64,000 nucleotides of DNA from the NCBI RefSeq assembly GCF_000178975.2, contig NC_015064.1, positions 2,976,001 to 3,040,000 of the forward strand, written 5' to 3'. Made by a program: the position numbers and the translations under genes. Shown here one piece after another: positions 52,350 through 61,801 of the stretch. This stretch comes from Granulicella tundricola MP5ACTX9. GTDB lineage: Bacteria > Acidobacteriota > Terriglobia > Terriglobales > Acidobacteriaceae. The notes beneath the pieces are model-generated. The model saw nothing but the letters and a program-made list of their open reading frames with translations, was not told the DNA's origin and searched no databases. Each line of letters starts with the position of its first letter. Within the stretch, counting starts at the first letter, position 1.

Positions 52350-52563
52350 GAGAAGAGTGTAGACCCGGCGTAAACCTTCCCGAAATGGGAACGTCTATCT
52401 GTCCCGAATGCGTATTATTAGTCGGGGCAGCCTGCGAAACTCGCAAATCCGCAATATATTGCGCCCGGTCTGTTAGCATTTGCATCCTAACCCGGTGGTC
52501 TGTAAGATACCGCGTTTATAAGCAGTTCGGCCACCGAACGCAGAACGAAAACGAGAAATAACA

Positions 52564-54279
52564 TTGCCTAACTCTACCGCTCAGCTTCTCCGCTCCCGCA
52601 TCGGCAAGGTATGCGTCGCCATTACTGGCGCAACCGCTGCTGAAATGCTGGAGCGTGCCTCCCTCGCCGTCAAGGAAACGCCTTTTTTAGAGTTTCGTCT
52701 CGACTACCTATCCAAACCCGCTGCGGCGCTGCCTGAGTTCAAGCAGTTCCTGGCTGCAAACAATGCGGCGACGGCCATCGCGACCTGCCGCCGGGCTGAA
52801 AATGGTGGGCGCTATAAGGGCTCTGCCGCCTCCGAGCTGGAGATTCTGGTAGAAGCGGCTAACAGCGGCTTCCAGATCGTCGACCTGGAGTTGGAGTCGG
52901 CTGAAGCGCTCAAGTCTGCTGGAATCGACAAGATCCGCGCCACCAGCGCCGGGCTGATCGTCTCCTGGCACGACTTTGAGAAGACGCCGGACCTGGATAA
53001 GGTCTATGCGCGCATTGCGCCGTTTGAGCCCGACTTCGTTAAGATCGTCCCAACCGCGCAGTGCCTGACCGACAACGTGAAGTTGATGCGGTTTATTGAG
53101 CGCATGAGCGACGAAGCCAGCATCGTGGGTGTTTGTATGGGGGACTCCGGGATCATCTCGCGAGTGCTCGGAGTCCGCGCCGGATCGACCTTTACCTTTG
53201 CTGCCGCAACGGTCGGAGAAGAGACCGCGCCTGGTCAGATTCTGGCTCGGACGCTGCTTGAGACGTATCGGATCGCAGAGGTTGACGCAGCTACCAAGGT
53301 CTACGGTGTCGCGGGCGACCCGGTGAACAAATCCCTTTCCCCGCTGATGATGAATACAGCCTTCCGTCGCGAGACGGTCAACGCCGTCTACCTGGCGCTG
53401 CAGGCGACCGACGTCACGGACCTGGTGAAGCTGATCCAGGAGATTCCAATCCAGGGCGTCTCCATCACCATGCCGCACAAGCAGAGCATCATGGCGCACC
53501 TGGCGCATACCGATCCGCTTTCGGCCAAGATTGGTGCCTGCAATACCGTGCTGCGGGTACCGCCTTCGGCTGGTGAACCGGCCAAGCTGTATGGCTTCAA
53601 CACCGACGTGCAAGGCATCCTGATTCCGCTGCAGAAGCGTATCGAACTCAAGGGTGCCAAGGCTCTGGTGCTGGGCGCGGGTGGTTCGGCGCGGGCGGCT
53701 GTGTTTGCGCTGCGCGATAAGGGTGCGGAGGTCTTCATCCTGAATCGCACGCTGGAGACTGCGGCGAAGCTCGCCAAGCAGTCCGGAGCCAAGGTGATCA
53801 AGCGCGAGGCGCTGCTGAAGTCCACCTTCGACGTCATCATCAATGCGACTCCTGTGGGAATGTCCGGCCAGTCGGTCGAACCGATCCTGACCGCAGCTGA
53901 GCTCAAGACGACCAAGCTGGTCTTTGACCTGGTCTACAACCCTGTGGATACGCCGCTGCTGAAGCAGGCTCGGAGCCTGGGACTCAGCGTCATTACCGGC
54001 GTGGAGATGTTCGTGCAGCAGGGTGCGCGGCAGTTCGAGATCTGGACCGGCAAGCCTGCGCCCGAGGACGAGATGCTGAAGGTCGTGATCCATGCGCTGC
54101 GTCAGCAGTATGGCGGGATGGTTGAGCCTGAGGCCGCGCCTGCTCGGGTTGCGGAGGTTGAAGAGGTCGAAGAGGCCGTCCAACCTGAGCCGGAGCCTGC
54201 AGCCAAGCCTAAGGTGACGACCAAGGCTGCTGTGAAGAAGGCACCTGCAAAGGCTGCTCCTGCCAAAGCCAAGCGCTAA
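52564..54279 (+). CDS. aroDE: Bifunctional 3-dehydroquinate dehydratase / shikimate dehydrogenase
   Basis: 571 residues from a TTG at 52564. Residues ~15-230 are type I dehydroquinase (EFRLDYLSKP, ATCRRAENGG, VSWHDFEKTP, the Schiff-base Lys in PDFVKIVPTA, GDSGIISR). Residues ~240-510 are shikimate dehydrogenase (YGVAGDPVNKSLSPLMMN, QGVSITMPHKQSIM, GACNTVLR, GFNTDVQGI, the NADP loop LGAGGSARAA, NATPVGM, DLVYNPVDTPLL). They catalyse steps 3 and 4 of the shikimate pathway. A ~60-residue Glu then Ala/Lys-rich tail (AAVKKAPAKAAPAKAK) follows, which neither domain needs. Confidence 0.93.
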   Translation: MPNSTAQLLRSRIGKVCVAITGATAAEMLERASLAVKETPFLEFRLDYLSKPAAALPEFKQFLAANNAATAIATCRRAENGGRYKGSAASELEILVEAANSGFQIVDLELESAEALKSAGIDKIRATSAGLIVSWHDFEKTPDLDKVYARIAPFEPDFVKIVPTAQCLTDNVKLMRFIERMSDEASIVGVCMGDSGIISRVLGVRAGSTFTFAAATVGEETAPGQILARTLLETYRIAEVDAATKVYGVAGDPVNKSLSPLMMNTAFRRETVNAVYLALQATDVTDLVKLIQEIPIQGVSITMPHKQSIMAHLAHTDPLSAKIGACNTVLRVPPSAGEPAKLYGFNTDVQGILIPLQKRIELKGAKALVLGAGGSARAAVFALRDKGAEVFILNRTLETAAKLAKQSGAKVIKREALLKSTFDVIINATPVGMSGQSVEPILTAAELKTTKLVFDLVYNPVDTPLLKQARSLGLSVITGVEMFVQQGARQFEIWTGKPAPEDEMLKVVIHALRQQYGGMVEPEAAPARVAEVEEVEEAVQPEPEPAAKPKVTTKAAVKKAPAKAAPAKAKR

Positions 54280-54302
54280 CGGGTCGATTTTCCACCTTAT
54301 TT

Positions 54303-54342
54303 CCGGGGCTCTCACGCGGTTTCAACCGGGTGAGAGCCCCGG
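54303..54342 (+). terminator. Terminator hairpin after aroDE
   Basis: Perfect 13-bp stem CCGGGGCTCTCAC / GTGAGAGCCCCGG with an inner CGGTT/AACCG stem, 24 bp past the stop. A short GCGTTT follows; there is no long T tract. Confidence 0.75.
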
Positions 54343-54392
54343 AGGCGTTTAAGGCAGGCGTCAATCGCTAAGTCAATCGCTAAACTGGAGGT

Positions 54393-57020
54393 GTGAGTCA
54401 GTTTTGTGATGTTGCGCTGCCTGTGCCGCTGGACCGGACGTTTATCTATTCGGTTGGGCCGGTGGTGCCGTGCGTTGGGGCGCGGGTGCTGGTGCCGTTT
54501 GGCGGACAGCGGTTGATGGGTGTGGTGGTGCGGGTGCATGATGCGCCTCCGGGGGATGGCGTCGAGGTCAAGCCGGTTCAGAGTGTGATGGACGACGACG
54601 CGCTGCTGGGCGAGGAGATGATGCGCCTGGCTGCCTGGGTGGCGGAGTACTACTGCGCACCGCTGGGTGAGGTGCTGCGTGGGATGTTGCCGCTTTCGGC
54701 TGAGGTGAAGCGGCAATGGACGTACCGGATCGGCGAGGCGGGACGACGGGTTTTGTATGAGGGGGCGGCGAAGGGGTCTTCGCGGCGATCACGGCTGACG
54801 CCGGAGGAGCAGAACCGCGAGTACGCGGTGCTGAACTACCTGGAGAATGGCGAGCCGGCCAAGGCGGGTGCGCTGCGGTCTGCCACGGGGGCGAATCGGG
54901 GGCTGCTCGAGGGGATGGTGAAGAAGAAGTGGCTGGTGCGGGAGGCACTGGCTGAGGAGCGGGACGCTCGGCGGGTGGTGAGGGTGGCGGTGCTGGTCGA
55001 GCTTGGAATGATCGTTGGGTCGATAGGTTCTGGGAAGGCCGGCTTTGCCGATGCCCACCCTAATCGCGATGAGACTGCGATGAGGATGGGGCACACGAAT
55101 CTTGAGGAAGTCCCTGCTTCAGAGGAACTGCCTGCAGGTACGGGGCGGCTGCCGAAGCTGAATGAGAATCAGCTTGCGATCATGGCGGAGCTGGCTGCGG
55201 TGGGTGGGCGGCTGGGGGTTGCGGAGTTGAAGGCTCGGTTGATCCGGGCGGGAGTGCCGGGATCGTCGCTGGTGACGCTGGTCAAGCGCGGGCTGGTGGC
55301 GATCGAGGAGGAGGCTGAGGGCTTCCACATGGGCTCGGGCGGCGGGAAGAAGGGTGCGCATGAGCATCTGCTGAACGAGGAGCAGATGGAGGCGGTGGGG
55401 ACGATTGCGGCAGCAATGGAGAAGGGTGGATTTCGACCGCATCTGCTCTATGGCGTCACCGGCTCCGGCAAAACAGCGGTTTACTTTGCTGCGATGCGGC
55501 GGGCGCTCGCGGCGGGGAGGTCTTCCCTGCTGCTGGTGCCGGAGATTGGGCTAACACCGGCAATGGCGGGGCAGATGTTCGCGGCGTTCGGCGAGGAGGT
55601 GGCTCTGCTGCACTCCGGGTTGACGCCGGATGAGCGGGCCGAGCAGTGGCATCGCATCCGCCGGGGGGAGGCGCGAATCGTGGTGGGGACGCGGTCGGCG
55701 GTGTTTGCGCCGGTGCGGGAGCTTGGGTTGGTCATCGTGGACGAGGAACATGACTCCAGCTACAAGCAGGAGGAGTCGCCGCGATACCACGGGCGGGACG
55801 TGGCGGTGATGCGGGCTAAGCTTAGCGATGCTGTGGTGGTGCTGGGGTCGGCTACTCCCTCGCTCGAGAGCTGGGCGAACGCGGAGCGGGGGCGGTATGC
55901 GCTGATCGAGGTGACAAAGCGCGTGGCGAACAGGCCGCTCCCGGTGGTGGAACTGGTGGATATGCGGGCGGAGTTTCGTGAGGCGGGCAAGGAAGATATC
56001 TTCTCGCGGAGGCTGGTGGAGGAGACCCGCGCGGCGCTCGACCGCGGGGAGCAGGTAATTCTGCTGCTGAACCGGCGGGGGTACTCGTCCGTGGTCATGT
56101 GCCGGAGCTGCGGGGAGAAAGTAGAGTGCGAGAACTGCGCGCTTTCCATGACGTATCACCGGCCCGCGGCGGATTCGCCCGACGGGATTGCGCAGCCGGG
56201 GCAGCGGCTGGAATGCCACTTCTGCGGCTTCAGGCGGCGGGTGCCAGAGAACTGCCCCAAGTGCCAGAGCGAGCACCTGTACTTCATGGGGGCGGGGTCG
56301 CAGCAGGGCGAAGAGAAGCTGCAGGAGCTGTTTCCGGAGGCGAGGATCGGCCGCATGGACCGTGATACCGTGCGCGGGCGCGGGGATATGGAGCGGCTGC
56401 TCAACCGGCTGCACGCCGGGGAGATCAACCTGCTGGTGGGCACGCAGATGATCGCCAAGGGCCATGACATCCATGGGGTGACGCTGGTGGGTGTGATTGG
56501 CGCGGATTATGCGTTGGGGATGCCGGACTTTCGCGCGGCGGAGCGGGTGTTTCAGTTGCTGACGCAGGTCTCGGGACGTGCGGGGCGAGGAGACCTGCCA
56601 GGGAAGGTGCTCGTCCAGACCTACCATACCGATCACTACGCGGTGAAGTTTGCGGCGAAGCACGACTACGTGGGGTTTGTGGGCAAGGAGATGCAGTTCA
56701 GGCGCAGTCTGCAGTATCCGCCGTTCGCGGTGCTAGCGAACGTGGTGCTGGTCAGCGAGAAGCTGGAAGAGGCGGCGGCCTGGTCGGCGGAGATCGGGCG
56801 CTGGTTCAAGCAGGCCAGGCCTGTAGGGGTGAAGGTGCTTGGGCCGGCTGCCGCGCCGATCGTGCGGCTGAAACGCATCTACCGCTTTCACTTCGTGCTG
56901 AAAGCGGAGCGGCGGCGTGCGCTTGGAGATGCGCTGCGGGGAATGCTGGAGTTTGCGGCGGAGGCAGGGGTGCCCCGGCGCAGCCTGATAGTGGATGTGG
57001 ACGCGATCAGCTTCTCCTGA
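54393..57020 (+). CDS. priA: Primosomal protein N' (replication restart helicase PriA)
   Basis: 875 residues from a GTG at 54393 with CTGGAGGT upstream. The N-terminal 3'-DNA-binding domain has VALPVPLDRTFIYSV and ARVLVPFGGQRLMGVVV. Helicase motifs: Walker A GVTGSGKT, DEEH in VIVDEEHDSSYKQEESPRYHGRD, LGSATPSLES, and QMIAKGHDIHGVTLV. The zinc-binding module has CRSCGEKVECENC and CHFCGFRRRVPENCPKC. It is longer than typical (about 730) owing to an insert at ~125-250. It restarts stalled replication forks. Confidence 0.94.
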   Translation: MSQFCDVALPVPLDRTFIYSVGPVVPCVGARVLVPFGGQRLMGVVVRVHDAPPGDGVEVKPVQSVMDDDALLGEEMMRLAAWVAEYYCAPLGEVLRGMLPLSAEVKRQWTYRIGEAGRRVLYEGAAKGSSRRSRLTPEEQNREYAVLNYLENGEPAKAGALRSATGANRGLLEGMVKKKWLVREALAEERDARRVVRVAVLVELGMIVGSIGSGKAGFADAHPNRDETAMRMGHTNLEEVPASEELPAGTGRLPKLNENQLAIMAELAAVGGRLGVAELKARLIRAGVPGSSLVTLVKRGLVAIEEEAEGFHMGSGGGKKGAHEHLLNEEQMEAVGTIAAAMEKGGFRPHLLYGVTGSGKTAVYFAAMRRALAAGRSSLLLVPEIGLTPAMAGQMFAAFGEEVALLHSGLTPDERAEQWHRIRRGEARIVVGTRSAVFAPVRELGLVIVDEEHDSSYKQEESPRYHGRDVAVMRAKLSDAVVVLGSATPSLESWANAERGRYALIEVTKRVANRPLPVVELVDMRAEFREAGKEDIFSRRLVEETRAALDRGEQVILLLNRRGYSSVVMCRSCGEKVECENCALSMTYHRPAADSPDGIAQPGQRLECHFCGFRRRVPENCPKCQSEHLYFMGAGSQQGEEKLQELFPEARIGRMDRDTVRGRGDMERLLNRLHAGEINLLVGTQMIAKGHDIHGVTLVGVIGADYALGMPDFRAAERVFQLLTQVSGRAGRGDLPGKVLVQTYHTDHYAVKFAAKHDYVGFVGKEMQFRRSLQYPPFAVLANVVLVSEKLEEAAAWSAEIGRWFKQARPVGVKVLGPAAAPIVRLKRIYRFHFVLKAERRRALGDALRGMLEFAAEAGVPRRSLIVDVDAISFS

Positions 57021-57054
57021 CCGCACTCCGGATGGGTCTTTCGGACTACCTGGA

Positions 57055-57336
57055 CTACTCGATGACGTGCAGGTCTTTGCCCGGCTTGAAGCGGACGGCC
57101 TTGCCTGGAGCGATGCTGACCTCAGCGCCGGTGCGCGGATTGCGGCCGACGCCGGTCTTGCGGGGCTTGACGGTGAAGACGCCAAAGCCGCGTAGTTCAA
57201 TGCGTTCGCCTTCGACGAGGCTCTGCTTCATGGACTCGAAGATTGCGTCGACGGCAGCTTCAGCTTTGGTTCGGACAAGTCCGGTGCGCTCGACAACGCG
57301 CTGGATAAGATCCTGTTTGATCAAGTCGTGCCTCAT
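57055..57336 (-). CDS. HU/IHF-family DNA-binding protein (second copy)
   Basis: 93 residues from the ATG at 57336; the frame continues upstream but MRHDLIKQDLIQRVVERTG is the usual family start. It has the IHF pattern: LVRTKAEAAVDAIFESMKQSLVEGERIELRGFGVFTVKPRKTGVGRNPRTGAEVSIAPGKAVRFKPGKDL in order. It is convergent with priA. It differs clearly from the copy at 48670, so the two may form IHF-like heterodimers or serve separate roles. Confidence 0.92.
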   Translation of the reverse strand: MRHDLIKQDLIQRVVERTGLVRTKAEAAVDAIFESMKQSLVEGERIELRGFGVFTVKPRKTGVGRNPRTGAEVSIAPGKAVRFKPGKDLHVIE

Positions 57337-57520
57337 TTCCTGAAACGGGAGAGATAAGGGATTCAATGTTCAGACGATGTTCAGTGCCCTATGGACTCAC
57401 CTTTTTCGCGGCGGGCTTGAAGCGATGGTAGAAAGGGAGATGATGATTGTCAACGGGTTAGACCTTTGCGTAACATCGAGGTTCGGCTCAAAGACGGTTT
57501 ACGGAGAGGGTTGAAGGACG

Positions 57521-58075
57521 ATGTCGATCAAGAGCGATCGTTGGATTCGCGAACAGGCGCAGGAACACGGGATGATTAAGCCCTTCAGTGAAAAACAGGT
57601 CAAGGACGGGGTGATCTCGTACGGCCTGTCTTCCTACGGGTACGACCTGCGGGTCTCAGACGAGTTCAAGATTTTCACGAACGTCAACAGCGCGATTATC
57701 GATCCGAAAGCGTTCGATGAACGGTCGTTCGTGACTGTGACGGCGGATAGCGTCATCGTTCCGCCGAATTCCTTCGCGCTGGCACGGTCGATCGAGTACT
57801 TCAAGATTCCACGAGACGTGCTGACGATCTGCGTGGGCAAGTCGACGTACGCGCGGTGCGGAATCATCGTCAACGTGACCCCATTCGAGCCTGAGTGGGA
57901 AGGCTTTGTAACGCTCGAGATCTCCAACACCACGCCGCTGCCGGCGCGTATCTATGCGAATGAAGGGCTCTGCCAGATCCTCTTCTTTCAATCGGATGAG
58001 GTGTGCGAGGTCAGCTATGCGGACCGCAAGGGCAAGTACCAGAACCAGCAGGGCATCGTCCTTCCGAAGCTGTAA
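57521..58075 (+). CDS. dcd: dCTP deaminase
   Basis: 184 residues, the normal family length. Motifs: [108 protein letters not shown]. The active-site Arg/Ser and Glu of this trimeric enzyme lie in GKSTYARCG and VTLEISNTT. It makes dUTP from dCTP for thymidylate synthesis. Confidence 0.94.
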   Translation: MSIKSDRWIREQAQEHGMIKPFSEKQVKDGVISYGLSSYGYDLRVSDEFKIFTNVNSAIIDPKAFDERSFVTVTADSVIVPPNSFALARSIEYFKIPRDVLTICVGKSTYARCGIIVNVTPFEPEWEGFVTLEISNTTPLPARIYANEGLCQILFFQSDEVCEVSYADRKGKYQNQQGIVLPKL

Positions 58076-58125
58076 CGAGCAAGAAGGAATCGGGCTAGCG
58101 CGTTGAGTGGTAAGCGGAGGCCTGG

Positions 58126-58770
58126 ATGATCACGGAAGCGGTGCAGAAGAGCGTGGCGAGGATCGGCCTGGTTGCGACCGGGCCGTTGCGCCTGCTCGGG
58201 CTACAGGCGATCATGGCTGCGCGAACCGATCTTGAGGTAATACCTCTTTCCGTGCCGCGTGCGCTTGATACAGAGGGCCTCGAGATGGTCGTCATCGACT
58301 CTGCCGTGACGGAACATCTATTTGAGTTGCTGGCAGCCTTCCGCCGGGACCGTCCTCAACTGCGCCTGATCGTGATGGGTGCGGAAAAAGACTTCGACTA
58401 TATCGAGCGGGTGATCGGCGCGGGGGCCAAGGGATATCTCAGCCAGTCTGCAAGTGAGGACGAGTTGCGGATGGCACTGGACGTCGTCCGGGACGGCTCC
58501 GTGTGGGCTCCGAGAAAGGTTCTGGCGCGGCTTCTGGAACGTGCGCGTGAGGACTCTGTTCTGAGAGCTACCCTGCCCCCTGTCTTCACCAAGCGCGAGA
58601 AGGAGGTGCTCGGCTTGCTGGCAAAAGGGCATCCCAACCGGGAGATCGCGTCTGCGCTGGGCGTGGATGAAGGGTCGATTAAGGCCCATGTGGGCCGTCT
58701 GATGCGCAAGGTTGGGGTGGAAAACCGGACGGCTCTGGCGATGAAAACAGTGGAAATTCCTCTTCATTAG
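58126..58770 (+). CDS. LuxR-type regulator with degenerate receiver domain
   Basis: 214 residues. The C-terminal GerE/LuxR HTH is convincing (FTKREKEVLGLLAKGHPNREIASALGVDEGSIKAHVGRLMRKVGVENRTALA). The N-terminal half keeps the receiver fold: an Asp in MVVIDSAV at the phospho-acceptor position and GAGAKGYLSQSASEDEL at the Lys/beta-5 region. It lacks the usual acidic pair after beta-1 (RIGLVATGPLRL) and the switch lysine. It may not be phosphorylated in the standard way. No kinase is adjacent. Confidence 0.85.
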   Translation: MITEAVQKSVARIGLVATGPLRLLGLQAIMAARTDLEVIPLSVPRALDTEGLEMVVIDSAVTEHLFELLAAFRRDRPQLRLIVMGAEKDFDYIERVIGAGAKGYLSQSASEDELRMALDVVRDGSVWAPRKVLARLLERAREDSVLRATLPPVFTKREKEVLGLLAKGHPNREIASALGVDEGSIKAHVGRLMRKVGVENRTALAMKTVEIPLH

Positions 58771-58773
58771 CTG

Positions 58774-58789
58774 TTTACTATTTAGTAAA
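58774..58789. repeat. Inverted repeat TTTACTA-TT-TAGTAAA
   Basis: Perfect 7-bp arms starting 4 bp after the LuxR gene's stop. It may be a weak terminator or operator. The remaining gap 58790-59085 shows no gene. Confidence 0.35.
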
Positions 58790-59085
58790 TTTGTATGGTT
58801 ACGAAAGGTTATAGACCTCGGTACTCTTGTGAAAAGGCCCCGCTCATTGCACCTTCTTAGGAGCAACACAGACCTGGGAGAGTGGGGCTGCGACGCTCGG
58901 TGATCGCCATCGACGTTCACAGCCCCCATTTTTTTGCTCGTCCCATCGGTTGATTTCTTGCTGCTTTACTCTGAGTGCAACCCCACTACAAACGTTTTCA
59001 TCTCACGAAGTGTTGAGCTGGTTCGGTCAGGCCGAACACAGACTCTCAGGCTTTGAGTTTGAAGAGGGTTGCGGAGGATTTACTC

Positions 59086-59790
59086 GTGAATAAGCAATTT
59101 GCAGGTTCGGTAGCTGCTTTGGCTTTGATAGCCGGAGCGGTTCAGGTTTCGATGGCACAGGGCGATAAGCCGAAGCTGGATGAGCGTCTTGGTTCCGCCA
59201 AAGCAGTGATCCAGGAGATCATGGCAACCCCTGATAAGGGCATCCCGCAGAGCATTCTTTCGAGCGCTTCGTGTGTCGTCGTCGTTCCCAGCTTCAAGAA
59301 GGGTGCGTTCGTCGTCGGCGGGCAGTACGGCCAGGGTGTTGCCACCTGCCGCACTCCCCATGGCTGGAGTTCGCCGGTGTTCGTCCGACTTGAAGGCGGA
59401 AGCTTTGGATTCCAGATTGGCGGACAGTCCACCGATCTCGTGCTGATTGCGATGAACAAGAACGGCCTGCAGGACATGCTGAAGGCGAAGTTCAAGCTTG
59501 GCGCTGACGCTGCTGCCTCTGCCGGTCCGGTAGGACGTAATGCGCAGGCTGGCACGGACTGGAAGCTCAATGCCGAGTTCCTGACCTACTCGCGGTCTAA
59601 GGGCCTGTTCGCTGGACTCGATCTGGATGGCACTGTTCTTTCGCAGAACGGCGACGATACCCGCGCCTTCTACGGCAGTGACGTTCCCTTTGAGGGCGTA
59701 CTGGAAGGCAATCAGCCCACCCCTCCCGCGGCTCGTCCGTTTGTGGGAACGGTTGCCAAGTACTTCATCGTTTCGCGTGACGCACAGTAA
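59086..59790 (+). CDS. SYLF-domain (Ysc84/DUF500) exported lipid-binding protein
   Basis: 234 residues from a GTG at 59086, preferred because GGAGG lies 8 bp upstream and a signal peptide begins there (QFAGSVAALALIAGAVQVSMAQ). The SYLF domain has AKAVIQEIMATPDKGIPQSILSSASCVVVVPSFKKGAFVVGGQYGQGVATCR, GGSFGFQIGGQSTDLVLIAMN, TYSRSKGLFAGLDLDGTVLSQN and RAFYG. The family binds phosphoinositides in eukaryotes; the bacterial function is unknown. Confidence 0.9.
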   Translation: MNKQFAGSVAALALIAGAVQVSMAQGDKPKLDERLGSAKAVIQEIMATPDKGIPQSILSSASCVVVVPSFKKGAFVVGGQYGQGVATCRTPHGWSSPVFVRLEGGSFGFQIGGQSTDLVLIAMNKNGLQDMLKAKFKLGADAAASAGPVGRNAQAGTDWKLNAEFLTYSRSKGLFAGLDLDGTVLSQNGDDTRAFYGSDVPFEGVLEGNQPTPPAARPFVGTVAKYFIVSRDAQ

Positions 59791-59805
59791 ATTGCAGTCG
59801 ATTTC

Positions 59806-59837
59806 AGCAAAGAGCAGCCTTCGGGCTGCTCTTTGCT
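59806..59837 (+). terminator. Rho-independent terminator after the SYLF gene
   Basis: Perfect 14-bp stem AGCAAAGAGCAGCC / GGCTGCTCTTTGCT with a TTCG tetraloop, followed by GTTTACT. It lies 16 bp past the stop codon. Confidence 0.85.
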
Positions 59838-59891
59838 GTTTACTATCAACACGCGCTCTGGCTGCTGCTGAAGAGGATTTAGACTGAACTC

Positions 59892-60833
59892 TTGAGCGGT
59901 GGACCCCAGAACGGCGCGTGGCGCAAAGCCAGCGGGCAGGAGCGGCTCGAGTTCGCTTTTCTCTGGGTCATCGTCAAGGGGCTAGGACTGCTTCCCCGCC
60001 CGATCGCGCGGCAGATGGGTGTGTGGATTGGGAGGCTGGCCTTCAGGCTGGTGCAAAAGCTTCGCAAGGTGGGCTTGCGAAACCTGGAACTTGCCTATCC
60101 CGAACGAGATTCGGAGTGGCGCAGTGGGACGCTGGTGGGTCTATACCGCAGTCTCGGTCTGCTGATGGCAGAGTTCTGCCTCATGTCGGGTTACACCAGG
60201 GAGCAGGCGAGCGAGTTCATTGAATACGACGGTTTGGAACACTTCCTGGCGGCGCGGGATCGCGGGAAGGGCGTCCTGGTCCTGACCGGTCACTTGGGGG
60301 CGTGGGAGCTTTCCAGCTTTTATCACTCGCTGATGGGATATCCCATGGGGCTCGTCATCCGGCGGCTGGATAATCCGCTGGTGGATGCCTTCGTCAATCG
60401 GATTCGCTGCCTGCACGGCAACCGCGTGATCCACAAAGACGACTTTGCGCGTGGACTGATCGCCGCCATGCGCAACGGAGAGACGATGGGCATCCTGATG
60501 GATACCAACATGACCCCGCCGCAGGGCGTCTTCGTCCCATTCTTCGGACGCGAGGCGTGTACGGCCTCCGGTCTTGCCAAGGTGGCCATGAAGACGGATG
60601 CGGCGGTCCTGCCGGGGTTTCTACTGTGGGATGAGGCTCGCCGGAAGTACCGCCTCTGTTTTGGAGAGCCTATGACGCTGATCCGCACCGAGAACGCCGA
60701 TGCGGATGTCCTGGCGAATACGGCGGCGTTTACCGCTACCATTGAGCGATACGTCCGCCAGCATCCTGAGCAGTGGCTCTGGCTGCATCGCCGCTGGAAG
60801 ACGCGGCCAGCCGGCGAAGCGGGAGTTTATTGA
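59892..60833 (+). CDS. Lipid A biosynthesis acyltransferase (LpxL/HtrB-like)
   Basis: 313 residues from a TTG at 59892. The acyltransferase HX4E box lies in [17 protein letters not shown]. Further blocks are [30 protein letters not shown] and [30 protein letters not shown]. It adds a secondary acyl chain to lipid A at the inner membrane. Its TGA overlaps the lpxD ATG (TGATG), so the two are coupled. Confidence 0.88.
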   Translation: MSGGPQNGAWRKASGQERLEFAFLWVIVKGLGLLPRPIARQMGVWIGRLAFRLVQKLRKVGLRNLELAYPERDSEWRSGTLVGLYRSLGLLMAEFCLMSGYTREQASEFIEYDGLEHFLAARDRGKGVLVLTGHLGAWELSSFYHSLMGYPMGLVIRRLDNPLVDAFVNRIRCLHGNRVIHKDDFARGLIAAMRNGETMGILMDTNMTPPQGVFVPFFGREACTASGLAKVAMKTDAAVLPGFLLWDEARRKYRLCFGEPMTLIRTENADADVLANTAAFTATIERYVRQHPEQWLWLHRRWKTRPAGEAGVY

Positions 60834-61792
60834 TGACGCAAGACGACGATCTGAGCCCCTACCCAACTTACTCCGACATCCGCGTGCTACTCTGCCTGCC
60901 GCTGCCTGAATCGGAGGAGGGGCCGGGACCTCTGCGAGTCTTCACCAGGGTGAGCTCGCTGGAGAATGCACAGGATGACAGCATCGTCTTTGCCACGGAC
61001 GAGAGTGCGCTCCAGCAGGCGCTTGGCTCGGCCGCCGGTTTGATCCTGGCCCCACTAGCCTCTACAGCGGACGAGAACGAGGACAGGGTCATCCGGGTCA
61101 AAGATCCTCGTCTCGCCTTTGCGCGTGTCTATCAGCGGTGGTTCGCTGCTCGGCCAACCCCTGGCGTTCATGCCAGTGCTGTGGTTGGGGCCGAGGCTGT
61201 CATCGGCCAAGGGACCTCGGTTGGCGCGGGCGCGGTCGTCGAAGATGGTGCGCAGGTGGGAGCCGACTGCCAGATTGGTCCGCGCGTCGTGATTCTTGCG
61301 GGAACTACCCTGGGGGATCGGGTGAAGGTGAAGGCCGGAGCGGTCCTGGGCTCGTCCGGCTTCGGCTTTGCGCGGGACAGAAGCGGGTATATCGGCTTCC
61401 CGCAGATCGGCACCCTTGTCATTGAGGACGATGTCGAGATTGGGGCTAATTCGACGATCGACCGCGGTGCGCTGGGTGAAACCCGCATCGAACGCGGGGC
61501 CAAGATCGATAACCTGGTTCACATTGCGCATAACTGCCGCATCGGCCAGGATGTGATCATTGCCGCGCAGGTCGGCATGGCAGGGTCCACCACGATTGAG
61601 GACAACGCCATGCTGGGCGGGCAGGCCGGGTTGGGCGAGCACGTTACGATCGGCCGTGGCGTCATCCTGGGCGGCCAGGGCGGCGTCCTGCCGGGCAAGC
61701 GGATCGATGGCGAGGGCGAGATCTTCTGGGGCACGCCAGCGCAACCTGTGCGCGAGTATCTGCGGAACCTCGCCCGCATGCGGAAGCGCTGA
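60833..61792 (+). CDS. lpxD: UDP-3-O-acylglucosamine N-acyltransferase
   Basis: 319 residues from the ATG at 60833. An N-terminal uridine-binding domain is followed by many left-handed beta-helix hexapeptides ([60 protein letters not shown]). The catalytic His lies in [12 protein letters not shown], and [22 protein letters not shown] is diagnostic for LpxD. It transfers an acyl chain to UDP-3-O-acyl-GlcN, step 3 of lipid A synthesis. A neighbouring acyltransferase supplies a later step. Confidence 0.92.
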   Translation: MTQDDDLSPYPTYSDIRVLLCLPLPESEEGPGPLRVFTRVSSLENAQDDSIVFATDESALQQALGSAAGLILAPLASTADENEDRVIRVKDPRLAFARVYQRWFAARPTPGVHASAVVGAEAVIGQGTSVGAGAVVEDGAQVGADCQIGPRVVILAGTTLGDRVKVKAGAVLGSSGFGFARDRSGYIGFPQIGTLVIEDDVEIGANSTIDRGALGETRIERGAKIDNLVHIAHNCRIGQDVIIAAQVGMAGSTTIEDNAMLGGQAGLGEHVTIGRGVILGGQGGVLPGKRIDGEGEIFWGTPAQPVREYLRNLARMRKR

Positions 61793-61801
61793 CAGCCAGA
61801 T

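Noticed and set aside
52708..54315. Leftward 535-codon open frame
   Set aside because: It is antisense to aroDE, with Arg/His/Gln-rich shadow composition and no family motifs.
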